Below are positions 1-12,326 of a DNA stretch of 64,000 nt, in pieces (the stretch's first letter is position 1; each line of letters opens with the position of its first letter). A program made the translations under genes and the position numbers. This DNA comes from Vibrio sp. Hep-1b-8 (GTDB lineage Bacteria; Pseudomonadota; Gammaproteobacteria; Enterobacterales; Vibrionaceae). The notes beneath the pieces were generated by a model that was given only the letters and a program-made list of their open reading frames with translations, did not search any database and had not been told where the DNA came from. The stretch covers positions 50,947-114,946 of the forward strand of contig NZ_QEWN01000109.1 in the NCBI RefSeq assembly GCF_006124995.1, read 5' to 3'.

Positions 1-1
1 C

Positions 2-1030
2 GATCACCTGATTCAATGCGACGCAACCTACCAACTTAGGCGCAAAGTCTTAGTCGGTATGTGTGTTGTTTTAGGCGGGACATCATTGTTATTCGGCTTA
101 ACCAATGTTTTCTATTTTGGAAAAAACGCGACGTTGTTGGGTATTATAGAGCTTGTTTATTTTGTCGTCTCTTTTACCATGCTTCAGTATGTAAGAAAAT
201 CGACTCAGCCGAATTGGTTTCTTGGATTCCATTGTGTTGTTCTAACCTTTTTAATCAGTTATGGAACATACGTTAGCCGAACAGAGAGCACGGTTTATTT
301 GTGGGCGGTGGTGTTGCCAACCGTATTCTATCTCGCCTTAGGGATCAGGATTGGATTTATTTGGAGTCTTATTTTTCTCTGCTTAGAGGTCACAGTTCTC
401 TATTATTCGCTCGGTGAGCAGTTGATGACTTATTTTGCGACATATTTGAATCTCGTCATGGCATACATATTTGTCTGGGCGATTTCTCACGTCTATGAAG
501 ATAGTCGCGTGCGAGGGGTTGAACAACTTAATTCTTTGGCACATCAAGATGCGCTAACGGGTGCACAAAACCGTTTAGCTTTAGTCACGACGTTCAAACA
601 AAACCCACTATCGCTCAATGGCTGTTATCTGTTTGCATTAGATTTGGATGATTTCAAGGCGATCAATGACAACTATGGTCATGCTGGTGGAGATGAGGTG
701 TTAAAAGAGGTCGTCAGGCGTTTAGATAAAGTCGTCACTCGCCAACAAATTTATCGAATGGGAGGCGAGGAGTTTGTCGTCCTTCTCGAACCCAAACGAG
801 TGGCCAACGTTGGATTGCCTCAATTGATTGAGCAGTTACAAAGCAGTGTCATGGAAAGTCCAATAATTTTCGACTCACGGAACATCCATGTCACTTTCAG
901 CGCGGGAGTTGAGCAATTCACTCTTAATGAAGGTCTAGACAAGACGTTGTCTAAAGCAGACAACGGCCTGTACTTAGCCAAAAAAGCAGGGAAGAAGTGC
1001 TCCTTTTTTCAAGGAAAAGCGGTCGCTTAA
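2..1030 (+). CDS. Membrane-bound GGDEF diguanylate cyclase (5' end outside window)
   Basis: This would make cyclic-di-GMP from two GTP at the inner membrane. The frame is open to base 2, and the first ATG (base 59) has no convincing ribosome site, so the gene probably starts before the window. Counting from that ATG, several hydrophobic segments fill about residues 1-145 and a GGDEF domain begins near 160. The signature reads GGEEF at 235-239, so the active site looks intact. The usual RxxD inhibitory site just upstream is replaced by VTRQ, so product feedback may be missing. The gene ends 19 bp from convergent rluE, with no clear terminator between them. The signal sensed by the membrane part is unknown. 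Confidence 0.85.
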   Translation, partial: DHLIQCDATYQLRRKVLVGMCVVLGGTSLLFGLTNVFYFGKNATLLGIIELVYFVVSFTMLQYVRKSTQPNWFLGFHCVVLTFLISYGTYVSRTESTVYLWAVVLPTVFYLALGIRIGFIWSLIFLCLEVTVLYYSLGEQLMTYFATYLNLVMAYIFVWAISHVYEDSRVRGVEQLNSLAHQDALTGAQNRLALVTTFKQNPLSLNGCYLFALDLDDFKAINDNYGHAGGDEVLKEVVRRLDKVVTRQQIYRMGGEEFVVLLEPKRVANVGLPQLIEQLQSSVMESPIIFDSRNIHVTFSAGVEQFTLNEGLDKTLSKADNGLYLAKKAGKKCSFFQGKAVA

Positions 1031-1049
1031 CTCGATTGCTGCTGTGCAA

Positions 1050-1742
1050 TTAGAGCGTTATTTCTTTCCATTCCCCAGGTTGTAAATCACCCAGCGCGAT
1101 CTCTCCGATGGCGTGACGGATTAATCGTAAAGTTGGAAAACCTATGTTGGCTGTCATGCGACGAACTTGACGATTGCGGCCTTCAACAATGGTGATTGCT
1201 AGCCAAGTTGTTGGAATATTTGCGCGAAAGCGAACGGGTGGGGTGCGTGGCCACACGTTCGGTTCAGGCATAATCTCAACGCCAGCAGGCAGTGTCATTC
1301 CATCTTTCAGTTCAACCCCTTTACGCAGCTTGTCCAAATCATCTTCGGAAGGTGCGCCATCGACTTGTACCCAATAGGTCTTAGGTGATTTAGAGCTAGG
1401 CTGAGTAAGTTTGGCTTGTAGAATGCCATCGTTCGTCAATAGCAGTAAACCTTCGCTGTCTCGATCGAGTCTGCCTGCGGCATAAACACCTTTCACGGGA
1501 ATAAAGTCTGCCAAAGTCTTTCGTCCGTCACCATCCGTAAACTGGCTTAAAGTGTCAAACGGTTTATTAAACACGATGACCTTTCGATCTTGCAGCGAGA
1601 TTTTTGGCTTATTTGACGGAGAGGCTTTACGAGCATTGGAAGAAGGTTTGTTGGTTCCACCATTTGAGTTTTTGTGTTTAAAACCAGAGCGTTGCTTTCT
1701 CGATGTCGCAGAGGATGAGTCACGGCGAGTGCGTGATGACAT
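1050..1742 (-). CDS. rluE: 23S rRNA pseudouridine synthase, RluE type
   Basis: RsuA/RluE-family enzyme that converts one uridine of 23S rRNA to pseudouridine (U2457 in E. coli). The catalytic signature GRLDRDSEG lies at 90-98, with D93 as the expected nucleophile. The first 50 residues are Ser/Lys/Arg/Asn-rich and look disordered, which makes the protein slightly longer than E. coli RluE (about 217 aa). I chose the ATG at 1742 because AAGG lies 8 nt upstream. A longer open frame reaches 1844 but lacks such a site. Divergent from icd, the same arrangement as rluE/icd in E. coli, which supports RluE over other RsuA-family members. Confidence 0.88.
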   Translation of the reverse strand: MSSRTRRDSSSATSRKQRSGFKHKNSNGGTNKPSSNARKASPSNKPKISLQDRKVIVFNKPFDTLSQFTDGDGRKTLADFIPVKGVYAAGRLDRDSEGLLLLTNDGILQAKLTQPSSKSPKTYWVQVDGAPSEDDLDKLRKGVELKDGMTLPAGVEIMPEPNVWPRTPPVRFRANIPTTWLAITIVEGRNRQVRRMTANIGFPTLRLIRHAIGEIALGDLQPGEWKEITL

Positions 1743-2025
1743 GTTAACTACCTTGCAAAAATGTAAGTAAAGTGTGTTGTAAAGTTTCTTCAGCGGCTTA
1801 GATGAGCTATCATTTGCGCGCCCGAAAACAGGATTGTTGAACAAGATAATAGACTATTATCATGTTTTTGTTTAATTATAACTAACCGCACTCAAGTCAC
1901 TCGCTGTGAAGCGACCAAAACAAAAAGAGACGGACAAAACGCGACAAGTGAGGGGATGAATAATCAACTTGTTGCCGGCCATTTACACAAAGCTACTCAT
2001 CCGATGGCTTTGCTAGAACAAATAG

Positions 2026-4260
<2,235 letters not shown>

Positions 4261-4280
4261 GTCAGACATTCGATACAACA

Positions 4281-4306
4281 AAACCCGCTGAAAAGCGGGT
4301 TTTTTT
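4281..4306 (+). terminator. Rho-independent terminator of icd
   Basis: Perfect 9-bp stem AAACCCGCT / AGCGGGTTT with a GAAA tetraloop, followed by a run of T. It sits 20 bp after the icd stop codon. Confidence 0.92.
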
Positions 4307-4336
4307 ATGTTTAAAACGATTAAGTTGGCAGCGATT

Positions 4337-4558
4337 TTATTTTGCTGGTTGAGCTTCAACCGGAACTACACAGCTTGCGTGATAGCCTTTAGGTCCTTCT
4401 TCCACTTCAAAATTCACTTGTTGGCCAGCTTTCAGAGTACGATAACCATCCATTTTAATGGTTGAATAATGTGCAAACACATCTCCATCCTCTCCCTCTG
4501 GACAGATAAAACCAAATCCTTTGGCGTTGTTAAACCATTTTACTGTACCTGTAGCCAT
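4337..4558 (-). CDS. cspD: Cold-shock-domain protein CspD
   Basis: A 73-residue single cold-shock domain that binds single-stranded nucleic acid. In E. coli CspD is a stationary-phase replication inhibitor. RNP1 (KGFGFI) is at 13-18 and RNP2-like VFAHYS at 27-32. The stretch [11 protein letters not shown] and the C-terminal VPVEAQPAK favour CspD over CspA. I chose the ATG at 4558 because GAGGG lies 9 nt upstream; an ATG three codons earlier directly abuts that site. Divergent from clpS-clpA, as in E. coli. Confidence 0.93.
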   Translation of the reverse strand: MATGTVKWFNNAKGFGFICPEGEDGDVFAHYSTIKMDGYRTLKAGQQVNFEVEEGPKGYHASCVVPVEAQPAK

Positions 4559-5021
4559 GCTATACATCCCTCATGCATTTTGTTACTGATGTTGTTTGAA
4601 TATTTACATTGATTCCTTGTAAACAGAAAGTGAATTTCCATTCAGCCGCTGCCAAATTTTCAGTCACTATTTGACCAATGTAGCCAATGATTGAGCACAG
4701 TCAATAGGAAAAAGGTATTACAGTCTACATATTTACAAACAAATCACTTTTGAGATTTACATTTTTACAACGATTTGGCTTGATAAATATCGATGATCTA
4801 TAAGTCGCTGTTATTGTTTTTGGTTTCTTTTTAATCAATTAGATACATCTCTTCCGCCGATAGAAATCTTTTATTTGCAGCGACGCAATTGCTGCATTAG
4901 TCTCTAAGTAAGAACAAAATTTAATTGCAGCGTTTTGTTCGGAATAGTAAGAACTAAATTCAAAACTTCTGCTCTGTGAAGTGGTAAAATTAAAAGAGTC
5001 AAACATCAACGTCTAATAGTC
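4559..5021. promoter_or_regulatory. Divergent control region between cspD and clpS
   Basis: About 460 bp of AT-rich non-coding DNA that must carry the promoters of cspD (leftward) and clpSA (rightward). I see an inverted repeat GCAGC-(9 nt)-GCTGC near 4877-4895 and a further ATTGCAGCG near 4922. I find no ORF with a ribosome site and no clear match to a named regulator. Confidence 0.5.
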
Positions 5022-5342
5022 ATGAGCAAACATTTTGAATGGGTTACTCCAGATTCAGATCTGCTGGAGTTAGAGAAAACAAAAGTTAAGCCACCGTCCA
5101 TGTATAACGTTGTCCTAAACAACGATGACTACACACCAATGGACTTTGTGATTGAGATCCTAGAGCGCTTTTTCTCTATGGATATCGACAAAGCAACGCA
5201 GGTGATGCTTCAGGTGCATTATGAGGGAAAAGCAATTTGTGGCACGTATACTGCAGAAGTTGCTGAGACCAAAGTAGCGCAAGTTACAATGTATTCTAAG
5301 GAAAACGAGCACCCTTTGCTTTGTACAATGGAACAAGCCTAG
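5022..5342 (+). CDS. clpS: ClpAP adaptor protein ClpS
   Basis: Delivers N-end-rule substrates to ClpAP and modulates ClpA substrate choice. The 106 residues match the family length, with the folded-domain signature [20 protein letters not shown] in the first third. It lies 42 bp upstream of clpA on the same strand, the standard clpS-clpA operon. No terminator separates them. Confidence 0.96.
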   Translation: MSKHFEWVTPDSDLLELEKTKVKPPSMYNVVLNNDDYTPMDFVIEILERFFSMDIDKATQVMLQVHYEGKAICGTYTAEVAETKVAQVTMYSKENEHPLLCTMEQA

Positions 5343-5384
5343 CGCTTGTTCGAGCAACCTAAGTTGTTCTTATAGGAGGTACTT

Positions 5385-7655
5385 ATGCTGAATAAAGAAT
5401 TAGAGTCGAGTCTAAACGGCGCATTTGCTCGCGCTAGAGACAAACGACATGAGTTTATGACTGTCGAGCACCTCCTGTTAGCATTGTTGGAAAACGATGC
5501 AGCGAGAGAGGCTTTGCAGGCATGTCAGGCAGATGTAGATTCGCTTCGTAGTGAACTGAATGTTTTCATTGATCAAACTACCCCTCTCATTCCAGAAAAC
5601 GACGAAACTCGCGAAACGCAACCCACTTTGAGTTTTCAACGCGTTTTGCAACGCGCAGTATTCCACGTTCAATCTTCTGGCCGCAGTGAAGTAACAGGGG
5701 CAAACGTCCTTGTGGCGATTTTTAGTGAACAAGAGTCTCATGCGGCTTATCTACTCAAGAAAAACGACATTAGCCGCCTAGATATTGTTAACTTTATTTC
5801 TCACGGTATTACCAAAGCGTCGAGTTCGAGTGATGACTCTCATTCCTCTGATTCTTTCAGCGACAACGTCGAGGATACTGGTTCAGAGGAGCGCCTAGAG
5901 AGCTTTGCAACGAATCTTAACCATATTGCAAAACAAGGGCAGATAGACCCACTGATTGGTCGCGAGAAAGAACTAGAACGAACGATTCAGGTATTGTGCC
6001 GTCGTCGTAAAAACAACCCATTACTGGTCGGTGAGGCAGGGGTTGGTAAAACGGCGATCGCTGAAGGTCTTGCATGGCGAATTGTGGAAGGCCAAGTGCC
6101 TGAGATTATCGCTAACAGTGTGATCTACTCGTTGGATATTGGCTCGCTACTTGCGGGTACTAAGTACCGTGGTGACTTTGAGAAACGTTTTAAAGCGATT
6201 CTTAAACAGCTAGAAAAAGAAGACGATGCCATCCTGTTTATCGATGAGATTCACACAATTATTGGTGCAGGTGCCGCCTCTGGTGGTCAAGTTGACGCGG
6301 CAAACCTAATCAAGCCATTACTAAGCAGCGGCAAACTGCGTTGTATCGGTTCGACAACTTATCAAGAGTACAGCAACATCTTTGAAAAAGAGCGTGCGTT
6401 ATCGCGTCGCTTCCAAAAAATCGATGTGGTTGAACCGTCTCTTGATGACACCACTAAGATACTTATGGGCTTGAAACCTAAGTATGAAGCACACCATGAA
6501 GTGCGTTACACCAATAAAGCACTTCGTGCGGCGGTTGAGCTATCGGCTAAATACATTAATGAGCGTCATTTGCCAGATAAAGCGATTGACGTTATTGATG
6601 AAGCAGGTGCGCGCAGTCGTTTGGCTCCAGCGAGTCGTCGTAAGAAAACCGTAGGTGTTGCAGACATTGAAGCTATGGTTGCTAAAATGGCACGTATACC
6701 TGAAAAATCTGTCTCATCTTCAGATAAAGAGATACTGCAAAAGCTCGATGAGAAGATGAAGATGCTGGTGTTTGGTCAAGATGATGCCATCGATGTACTT
6801 AGCGAAGCGATCAAGTTGACTCGCGCGGGTCTTGGTGCAGACCATAAACCAGTGGGTTCATTCTTGTTTGCAGGCCCGACGGGGGTAGGTAAGACTGAAG
6901 TCACGGTTCAATTATCGAAATTACTTGGTATCGAGCTACTTCGCTTTGATATGTCTGAATACGGTGAACGTCATTCGGTGAGCCGTTTGATTGGTGCGCC
7001 TCCGGGTTACGTCGGATATGATCAGGGTGGTTTGCTGACGGACGCCGTCATCAAACATCCTCACTCAGTCGTTCTGCTCGACGAAATTGAGAAAGCGCAT
7101 CCAGACATCTTTAACCTGCTACTGCAAGTTATGGATAATGGTACCTTGACGGACAACAATGGCCGTAAAGCTGACTTCCGTAACGTTATTTTGGTGATGA
7201 CTACCAATGCCGGTGTTCAGGAGACCGTTAAGAAATCTATCGGTCTGATCCAACAAGATCATAGTCATGATGCGATGTCGGAGATCAAGAAGGTCTTTAC
7301 GCCAGAATTCCGTAACCGTTTGGATAACATCATTTGGTTTAACAGCTTAGATGAACATGTGATCCATCAGGTTGTCGACAAATTCATTGTTGAGCTGCAA
7401 GCACAGCTTGATGCTCGTGGTGTATCGCTCGAAGTTTCGGATGATGCTCGCCATTGGCTTGCAGTTAAAGGTTATGACAAAGCCATGGGTGCTCGTCCTA
7501 TGGGGCGTGTTATCCAAGAGCAACTGAAGAAACCACTCGCGAATGAACTGCTATTTGGTTCTTTAGTGGATGGCGGTACAGTGAAAGTTGATCTCAATGA
7601 TGATGAGCTAAAGTTCGAGTATCACAGTGAGAAAGAAGCGGCCATTCATCCTTAA
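5385..7655 (+). CDS. clpA: ATP-dependent Clp protease ATPase subunit ClpA
   Basis: AAA+ unfoldase that feeds proteins to ClpP. 756 residues: N-terminal Clp repeats (about 1-140), a Ser/Asp-rich linker (about 145-165), D1 with Walker A GEAGVGKT at 216-223 and an FIDEIH Walker B, and D2 with GPTGVGKT. The ClpP-docking loop IGLIQQD is present, so this is ClpA rather than ClpB. The ribosome site TAGGAGG lies just before the ATG. Co-transcribed with clpS and followed by a strong terminator. Confidence 0.97.
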   Translation: MLNKELESSLNGAFARARDKRHEFMTVEHLLLALLENDAAREALQACQADVDSLRSELNVFIDQTTPLIPENDETRETQPTLSFQRVLQRAVFHVQSSGRSEVTGANVLVAIFSEQESHAAYLLKKNDISRLDIVNFISHGITKASSSSDDSHSSDSFSDNVEDTGSEERLESFATNLNHIAKQGQIDPLIGREKELERTIQVLCRRRKNNPLLVGEAGVGKTAIAEGLAWRIVEGQVPEIIANSVIYSLDIGSLLAGTKYRGDFEKRFKAILKQLEKEDDAILFIDEIHTIIGAGAASGGQVDAANLIKPLLSSGKLRCIGSTTYQEYSNIFEKERALSRRFQKIDVVEPSLDDTTKILMGLKPKYEAHHEVRYTNKALRAAVELSAKYINERHLPDKAIDVIDEAGARSRLAPASRRKKTVGVADIEAMVAKMARIPEKSVSSSDKEILQKLDEKMKMLVFGQDDAIDVLSEAIKLTRAGLGADHKPVGSFLFAGPTGVGKTEVTVQLSKLLGIELLRFDMSEYGERHSVSRLIGAPPGYVGYDQGGLLTDAVIKHPHSVVLLDEIEKAHPDIFNLLLQVMDNGTLTDNNGRKADFRNVILVMTTNAGVQETVKKSIGLIQQDHSHDAMSEIKKVFTPEFRNRLDNIIWFNSLDEHVIHQVVDKFIVELQAQLDARGVSLEVSDDARHWLAVKGYDKAMGARPMGRVIQEQLKKPLANELLFGSLVDGGTVKVDLNDDELKFEYHSEKEAAIHP

Positions 7656-7672
7656 GACACGGAAATGTTAAC

Positions 7673-7699
7673 AAAGCCAGAGCATTGCTCTGGCTTTTT
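7673..7699 (+). terminator. Rho-independent terminator of clpSA
   Basis: 11-bp perfect stem AAAGCCAGAGC / GCTCTGGCTTT with a 3-nt loop and trailing T run, 18 bp after the clpA stop. It may also serve the convergent gene on the other strand. Confidence 0.92.
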
Positions 7700-7722
7700 G
7701 TTTGTCGGCTTAAAGCTGGTCG

Positions 7723-8358
7723 TTAACCAAAAACAGATTTCACCGCCTGATAAGCACTTTCTACGCTCGTTGGAATGGATTGTTCAATTTGGAAGCCGAG
7801 CTTGGGGTAGTCTTTAATTCGCTCGAAATCGCCCAGCATTGCTGTCACTGTCGTTGTCAGGTCAATGTCCTCGTTGAAGTAATCACAGAAAGTGGTTTTG
7901 GATGACGTGACACAAATGTGCTGACAAGAAGCAGGCCATTGCTTAACGAAAGTCGCGTAGGTACGTCGCTCCATGTACGGTTTTTGAACTAAGATAAACG
8001 ACTCAAAATTTAGCCCTAGATTTTGCAATAACTGGTAGGTGAAACGAACATTTTCACCGGTGTTGGTCGCTTTATCTTCAACAATAATGTCAGCCGCTGG
8101 AACACCAAGATCTTTCGCGTAATCGGCAAAAGTCTGGGCTTCACTTGAAGTAAAAACACCTTCAGTTAATCGGCCAGTGCCCCCCGAAAAGATGATTTTA
8201 GACGCCCATCCTGCAAGATAGAGTTGAGCCGCATACTCCGCAACGCGGATATCGTTACTTCCAAGCACAAAGATGCAATCAGACCGCTGTAAGGTGTCTG
8301 ACAGCTGCATGTACTGCCATAAATGTTCAATCTGCTGGTAGAGTTTTAATTGACTCAT
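7723..8358 (-). CDS. YdcF family (DUF218) protein
   Basis: A 211-residue DUF218/YdcF protein. Family features are visible: FVLGSNDIRVAEYAAQLY near the N-terminus, the FSGGTGRLTEG loop, and EDKATNTGENVRFTYQLL, which matches the conserved TxxNxxxT region. E. coli YdcF binds S-adenosylmethionine in vitro, but the biological role is not established. No signal peptide, so it is probably cytosolic. It follows the dehydrogenase gene by 15 bp on the same strand and is probably co-transcribed. Confidence 0.85.
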   Translation of the reverse strand: MSQLKLYQQIEHLWQYMQLSDTLQRSDCIFVLGSNDIRVAEYAAQLYLAGWASKIIFSGGTGRLTEGVFTSSEAQTFADYAKDLGVPAADIIVEDKATNTGENVRFTYQLLQNLGLNFESFILVQKPYMERRTYATFVKQWPASCQHICVTSSKTTFCDYFNEDIDLTTTVTAMLGDFERIKDYPKLGFQIEQSIPTSVESAYQAVKSVFG

Positions 8359-8373
8359 AAGAGGTTGACCTTT

Positions 8374-9195
8374 CTAGAGTGCATCTAAGGTGTGTTGAAA
8401 ATGAAAGCGATAACCTAACGAAATAAGTTTATCAGCGATGATGCGTTTGTCTGGGACATGCACGAGAGTCGGTAACTTGTCATCGCTTGCGACACTGTCT
8501 AACGCCGCCTGATAGTATTCTGCCTTATTCACCGTGTTCGGGGTGGTGGCGTTGACGGTGGTATCTATGCTGTTCAAGGCTATAAAACTTACGATACCTA
8601 CAGCATCGTGCAAATGAAGCATGTTAGCAGGAGCTTGGTCGCTAACTTGTTTTAACATCGCCGCAAATCGAGAGGGATGTCGGTTGGGGCCAACCAATCC
8701 ACTGCAACGAACAATTGCGTAGCTGAGTCTAGAATCAATTAGGTGCTGCTCAGCCTGCAACATGATCTTGGCATTGTCACTAAACTCAGGATTATCGATA
8801 CTTTTATCGAGAGTCGCATCCTCCTCGACCATCTCTTGAGCTAGGCCAGGGTACACAGTGGTAGAACTAACCATAACAACCCGTTGAACCCCATTGTTTT
8901 GCGCAGATGCAATCAGCGTTTGCCAGTTCCCAACGTAGTCTTGACCACTCTGTTTGCGAAACCCCGGAGGAAAACAGCCAATCACGATGTCAGTTGGAGT
9001 TGAACCAAGCTGTTGGTCGAGATCGTTACTGCCATTCGCTAGGTTCGCGACGAAACTATTGATACCGAGTTGTTCAAGTTCCTTAACGCCTTCTGGTGTC
9101 GTTTTACTGAAATGGACACTGTGTCCAATAGAGGTCAAGTACTGGCCAAGCGGTTTACCTAACCACCCTCCACCTACGATAGTTATCTTTTTCAT
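8374..9195 (-). CDS. NAD(P)-binding sugar epimerase/dehydrogenase-like protein (YeeZ type)
   Basis: A 273-residue Rossmann-fold protein of the extended SDR type. The nucleotide-binding loop is VGGGWLGKPLG at about 6-16, and VSSTTVYPG (about 108-116) carries the Ser-Tyr stretch of the family. It resembles E. coli YeeZ, whose substrate is unknown. Its ATG overlaps the stop codon of the LysR remnant upstream (TAATG), suggesting the two were once translationally coupled. No metabolic neighbours indicate a substrate. Confidence 0.78.
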   Translation of the reverse strand: MKKITIVGGGWLGKPLGQYLTSIGHSVHFSKTTPEGVKELEQLGINSFVANLANGSNDLDQQLGSTPTDIVIGCFPPGFRKQSGQDYVGNWQTLIASAQNNGVQRVVMVSSTTVYPGLAQEMVEEDATLDKSIDNPEFSDNAKIMLQAEQHLIDSRLSYAIVRCSGLVGPNRHPSRFAAMLKQVSDQAPANMLHLHDAVGIVSFIALNSIDTTVNATTPNTVNKAEYYQAALDSVASDDKLPTLVHVPDKRIIADKLISLGYRFHFQHTLDAL

Positions 9196-9641
9196 TATTT
9201 CGTCCCTGATAGGAGCGTACGAAGCTCTGTACGAAGAAGCTTGTGTACTGGTTTATTTGCGAACCCTTGGTGCTGAACCACATCGACATTGGCTTGCCAT
9301 TGTAGCCGCTCAAACTCGATCGGAATTCGCTTAATCTGATTTTCTTCACAAGCATTGGCGGCGATATGAGTGGGTAAAAATCCCCAGCCAAAGCTTTGAG
9401 CAATTAAGCCTAATAATACGTGGTAGCTATCTGTGTACCAAATATCGGGGCTGTATGCCTGCTGAAATCCACTGACTTTGTTATTTCTAGAGCGTAACAA
9501 CAATTGGCGGTGAAGCAACAGTTGATCGACATTAGCAGATGTTTGCATTGCAAGTGGATGTTTCTGACTCACCGCAGACTGCACTTCAACGAACGTTACG
9601 AGTGCGCTTGCTGCATACATGCGGTTTTGAAGGAGGGCTGA
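9195..9641 (-). pseudogene. Remnant of a LysR-family regulator (effector-binding domain only)
   Basis: The 141 codons below an ATG at 9620, plus a few codons upstream to about 9644, read like the second half of a LysR effector-binding domain (VTFVEVQSAVSQKHPLA, then YHVLLGLIAQSFGWGFLP). A stop at 9645-9647 blocks the frame. No HTH domain is found in any frame before the next gene starts at 9872. A LysR protein is about 300 aa, so the DNA-binding half is gone. The fragment's stop overlaps the start of the downstream dehydrogenase, whose regulator it may have been. Confidence 0.7.
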
Positions 9642-9871
9642 TTTTTATTACGGTGCCGAGCATTGCGTGGTTTTTAGCCATAGGAGTTCTAGAAGCGATA
9701 ATGTTGGAAGCAGGATTTCTCGTGTTCTTCTTTTTCTACGCGACTGGATTTAACTGGTGTTATGACCGAGTGCAACCTTATAGATGGTTAACAGCAAGAG
9801 TTTAGCGCAATGCGGAGAGCGTCCTATTATTAAAGAGTGTCTTATCCGTCTTGGTGGAGACCTAGATAAGT

Positions 9872-10654
9872 ATGAAGTGGCTGCTCCTAACCTGTCTGTT
9901 ACTCTATTCCTTGGCGGTTCAACCCGCACCGAGGGTTTATATGACGTCGCTAGACTGGCCGCCATATTCTGGTGAGTCATTGTCTGACAATGGATTCTCA
10001 GTGGCCATTGCCCGAGCCGCTTTTTCTGCGATGGGGTATGAGCTGGTGGTTGAATTTAAACCTTGGGTACGGACTGTCGCTTTAGCATCGAAAAAAGATC
10101 AGTATATTGGCTATTTTCCTGAGTATTATTTTGAAACCAGTGAGTTTGTCTTTTCTGACCCGATAGGTAGTGGGCCATTAGGACTGGTGGAGAATGTTAA
10201 CTGGCCTATCTCTTGGAGCCAACTTGAAGAGTTACAGATGTTGCGAATTGGAGTGGTTCAAGGGTACATCAACACAAAACAGTTTGATGACATGGTCAGT
10301 CAAGGTTTAATTCAGGTCGAAGCCTCTGCCAATGACACTATCAATATCCACAAAGTGGCTAAGGGACGATTAGATGCCGCAGTCATTGACGCGAACGTTT
10401 TAGATTATTTAATCCGTATCGACCCGCGTGAGAAGATGCTGTCGAAGATGATTAGGATGAACAGTAGGATGTTGGAGAGCAAGTTACTCTATCTTGCATT
10501 CAAAAACACGCCAGAAGGGAACAACTGGCGTGCTATCTTCAATCAAGGTCTAGAGAAGATCGATGTTGAGGCAATCATAGAGCAACATAACCAGACCCAA
10601 CTACTTGGGGTCACATTGCCTGCCTCAGAGCAAGGGATGCAAGAAACTAACTAG
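9872..10654 (+). CDS. Periplasmic solute-binding protein (SBP_bac_3-like), orphan
   Basis: A 260-residue secreted protein with an N-terminal signal peptide (MKWLLLTCLLLYSLAVQPAP) and the two-lobe pattern of amino-acid-type binding proteins (SLDWPPYSGESLSDNGFSVA, then GYFPEYYFETSEFVFSDPI). No permease or ATPase gene is adjacent, so a transport role is unproven. Vibrios carry many such orphan proteins, some of which sense ligands. Its last codons overlap the end of the convergent 77-aa gene by 8 bp. Confidence 0.75.
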   Translation: MKWLLLTCLLLYSLAVQPAPRVYMTSLDWPPYSGESLSDNGFSVAIARAAFSAMGYELVVEFKPWVRTVALASKKDQYIGYFPEYYFETSEFVFSDPIGSGPLGLVENVNWPISWSQLEELQMLRIGVVQGYINTKQFDDMVSQGLIQVEASANDTINIHKVAKGRLDAAVIDANVLDYLIRIDPREKMLSKMIRMNSRMLESKLLYLAFKNTPEGNNWRAIFNQGLEKIDVEAIIEQHNQTQLLGVTLPASEQGMQETN

Positions 10655-10880
10655 AAAGTACGCGCAGAGCTTTGTCTGCGTGTTCAGCCATTTCAATACC
10701 TTCGTCAGTTAAGTAGCCACCATCAGGAAGTGTGCACAACCCTTTCTCATATAGGCGCTGTACAGCCGCCTGCATCTCTTCAGAAGCATCATGGTGAACT
10801 TTAATACCGGTTGCAGCACTACTGATATCAAACTGAAGCAAGAGATTAAGTTCAGCCATATGGTCAGGCGTAAATTTCAT
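10647..10880 (-). CDS. Conserved small protein, TIGR02647 family
   Basis: A 77-residue acidic, probably cytosolic protein (MKFTPDHMAELNLLLQFD..., ending YLTDEGIEMAEHADKALRVLSS). The pattern matches the TIGR02647 family of gammaproteobacteria, which has no established function. The C-terminal half (LYEKGLCTLPDGGYLTDEG) resembles a winged-helix wing, so nucleic-acid binding is possible but is my inference. Transcribed alone, convergent with the binding-protein gene. Confidence 0.75.
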   Translation of the reverse strand: MKFTPDHMAELNLLLQFDISSAATGIKVHHDASEEMQAAVQRLYEKGLCTLPDGGYLTDEGIEMAEHADKALRVLSS

Positions 10881-11422
10881 AATTAATTCCTTATCGAACG
10901 TACTGGATTCAAGGTAATCAGGATGATGCGAATCGGCAACTCAATGAGTTGAGAAATGTTATCCAAGCCTTACTTTAACAACAGGATAGAACGAAATTGG
11001 TTATCTGCTGTGCAATCGAAGAGAGACTAGATCAGAATCAAAGAATTATCTGCTAAGCGGAATATTGGCTTGTCATTATTTGGGGCAATCGCCCAAATGT
11101 TAGGGATTTAAGTTATGGCCAAATGCGCCAGTATACTAATGTCTAATAGCCAACAAGCATAATAAAGTTTGTTATTATGAATATTCAAACTAAAACAATA
11201 ATCCGCGCTCTACTTTAGTAGTAATTGATGTTTAAGTTATTGATTTTAAATGCTGTTTTTAATTGATTTAGTGAGCATTTATCTAAATTTATCTTTGTAT
11301 TAGCCTTAGTTTTCATGAGGTGAAAAAGATTTTGTCTACTTGAATGATTTAACGCTTGAATTTGATCACAATTCACGTAATTATCCGCGCCCACTAATCC
11401 ATATGTTGCAAAATGTTTCCCG
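10881..11422. promoter_or_regulatory. Long upstream region of focA
   Basis: 542 bp without a credible gene. It holds an inverted repeat TTTGGG-(7 nt)-CCCAAA at 11079-11097. At 11277-11294 there is a copy of the TTTATC-TAAA-TTTATC motif also found upstream of the porin and alaE. An imperfect FNR-like site lies closer to focA. Confidence 0.45.
11362..11375 (+). promoter_or_regulatory. Imperfect FNR-like site upstream of focA
   Basis: TTGAT-CACA-ATTCA matches the FNR consensus TTGAT-N4-ATCAA at 8 of 10 positions, about 48 bp before the focA start codon. Anaerobic FNR control of focA is known in E. coli; here it is inference. Confidence 0.35.
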
Positions 11423-12268
11423 ATGATAAATCTCAATCAGTTTGATTCATTATTACCTCCTCAAATGGCTGAGCGTGCGGCAGAAATTGGCGTAGGCAAA
11501 GCAACCAAAGATCCTGTTAAATCATTCCTATTGGCGATCTCCGCAGGTATCCATATTGGTATCGCATTTGTGTTCTATACCATAGTAACGACAGGTGCAG
11601 GTGACCTGCCTTGGGGCATCACACGCCTGCTGGGTGGCCTTGCCTTCAGCTTAGGTCTGATCCTTGTGGTTGTGACGGGTGGGGAGCTGTTTACCAGTTC
11701 TGTTTTGACCTTAGTGGCGCGTGCCAGTGGCAAGATTACGTGGAAAATGCTGTTTAAGAACTGGCTGGTTGTCTACGGTGGAAATCTTATTGGTGCCTTG
11801 TTGCTAGTTGTTTGTATGTTGATGACCAAACAGTACATGTTTGACCATGGGCTGGTTGGCCTTAACGCAATGGCGATTTCCCAGCATAAGCTACATCACA
11901 CGTTTTTATCCGCTGTTGCTTTGGGGGTAATGTGTAACGTACTAGTCTGTGTCGCTGTATGGATGACCTTTAGTGGACGTACACTTACCGACAAGATTGC
12001 AGTGATGATTTTACCTGTCGCGATGTTCGTATCTGCCGGATTTGAACACTGTATTGCGAACATGTTCCAAGTGCCAATGGCTATCGGCATCAAGTATTTT
12101 GCGCCAGCTGAGTTTTGGCAGATGACGGGTGCGAATATTGCTGATTATGCCGACCTGAACATGATCGATTTTATTACTAACAACCTAATTCCAGTGACAC
12201 TAGGCAACATTATTGGCGGCGGAGTGTTTGTCGGAATGTGGTACTGGTTGATCTATCTAAGAGACTAA
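11423..12268 (+). CDS. focA: Formate channel FocA (formate/nitrite transporter family)
   Basis: Inner-membrane pentameric channel moving formate during anaerobic growth. The 281 residues form six membrane segments and align along their length with E. coli FocA: FDSLLPPQMAERAAEIGVGKATKDP at the start, VVTGGELFTSSVLTLVARASGKITW, GFEHCIANMFQVPM, and NNLIPVTLGNIIGGG at the end. The start gives the same N-terminal length as E. coli FocA. No pflB follows; a terminator ends the unit directly, unlike the E. coli focA-pflB operon. Confidence 0.92.
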   Translation: MINLNQFDSLLPPQMAERAAEIGVGKATKDPVKSFLLAISAGIHIGIAFVFYTIVTTGAGDLPWGITRLLGGLAFSLGLILVVVTGGELFTSSVLTLVARASGKITWKMLFKNWLVVYGGNLIGALLLVVCMLMTKQYMFDHGLVGLNAMAISQHKLHHTFLSAVALGVMCNVLVCVAVWMTFSGRTLTDKIAVMILPVAMFVSAGFEHCIANMFQVPMAIGIKYFAPAEFWQMTGANIADYADLNMIDFITNNLIPVTLGNIIGGGVFVGMWYWLIYLRD

Positions 12269-12286
12269 CCGCATATCTCTTGATAT

Positions 12287-12312
12287 AAGGCTCACATTTG
12301 TGAGCCTTTTTT
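12287..12312 (+). terminator. Rho-independent terminator of focA
   Basis: AAGGCTCACA / TGTGAGCCTT inverted repeat followed by T residues, 18 bp after the focA stop. Confidence 0.88.
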
Positions 12313-12326
12313 AGTAGCAAAACTGC

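Noticed and set aside
11215..11436. 73-codon minus-strand frame upstream of focA
   Set aside because: Lys/Asn-rich translation of AT-rich DNA; it overlaps the focA start and has no ribosome site.
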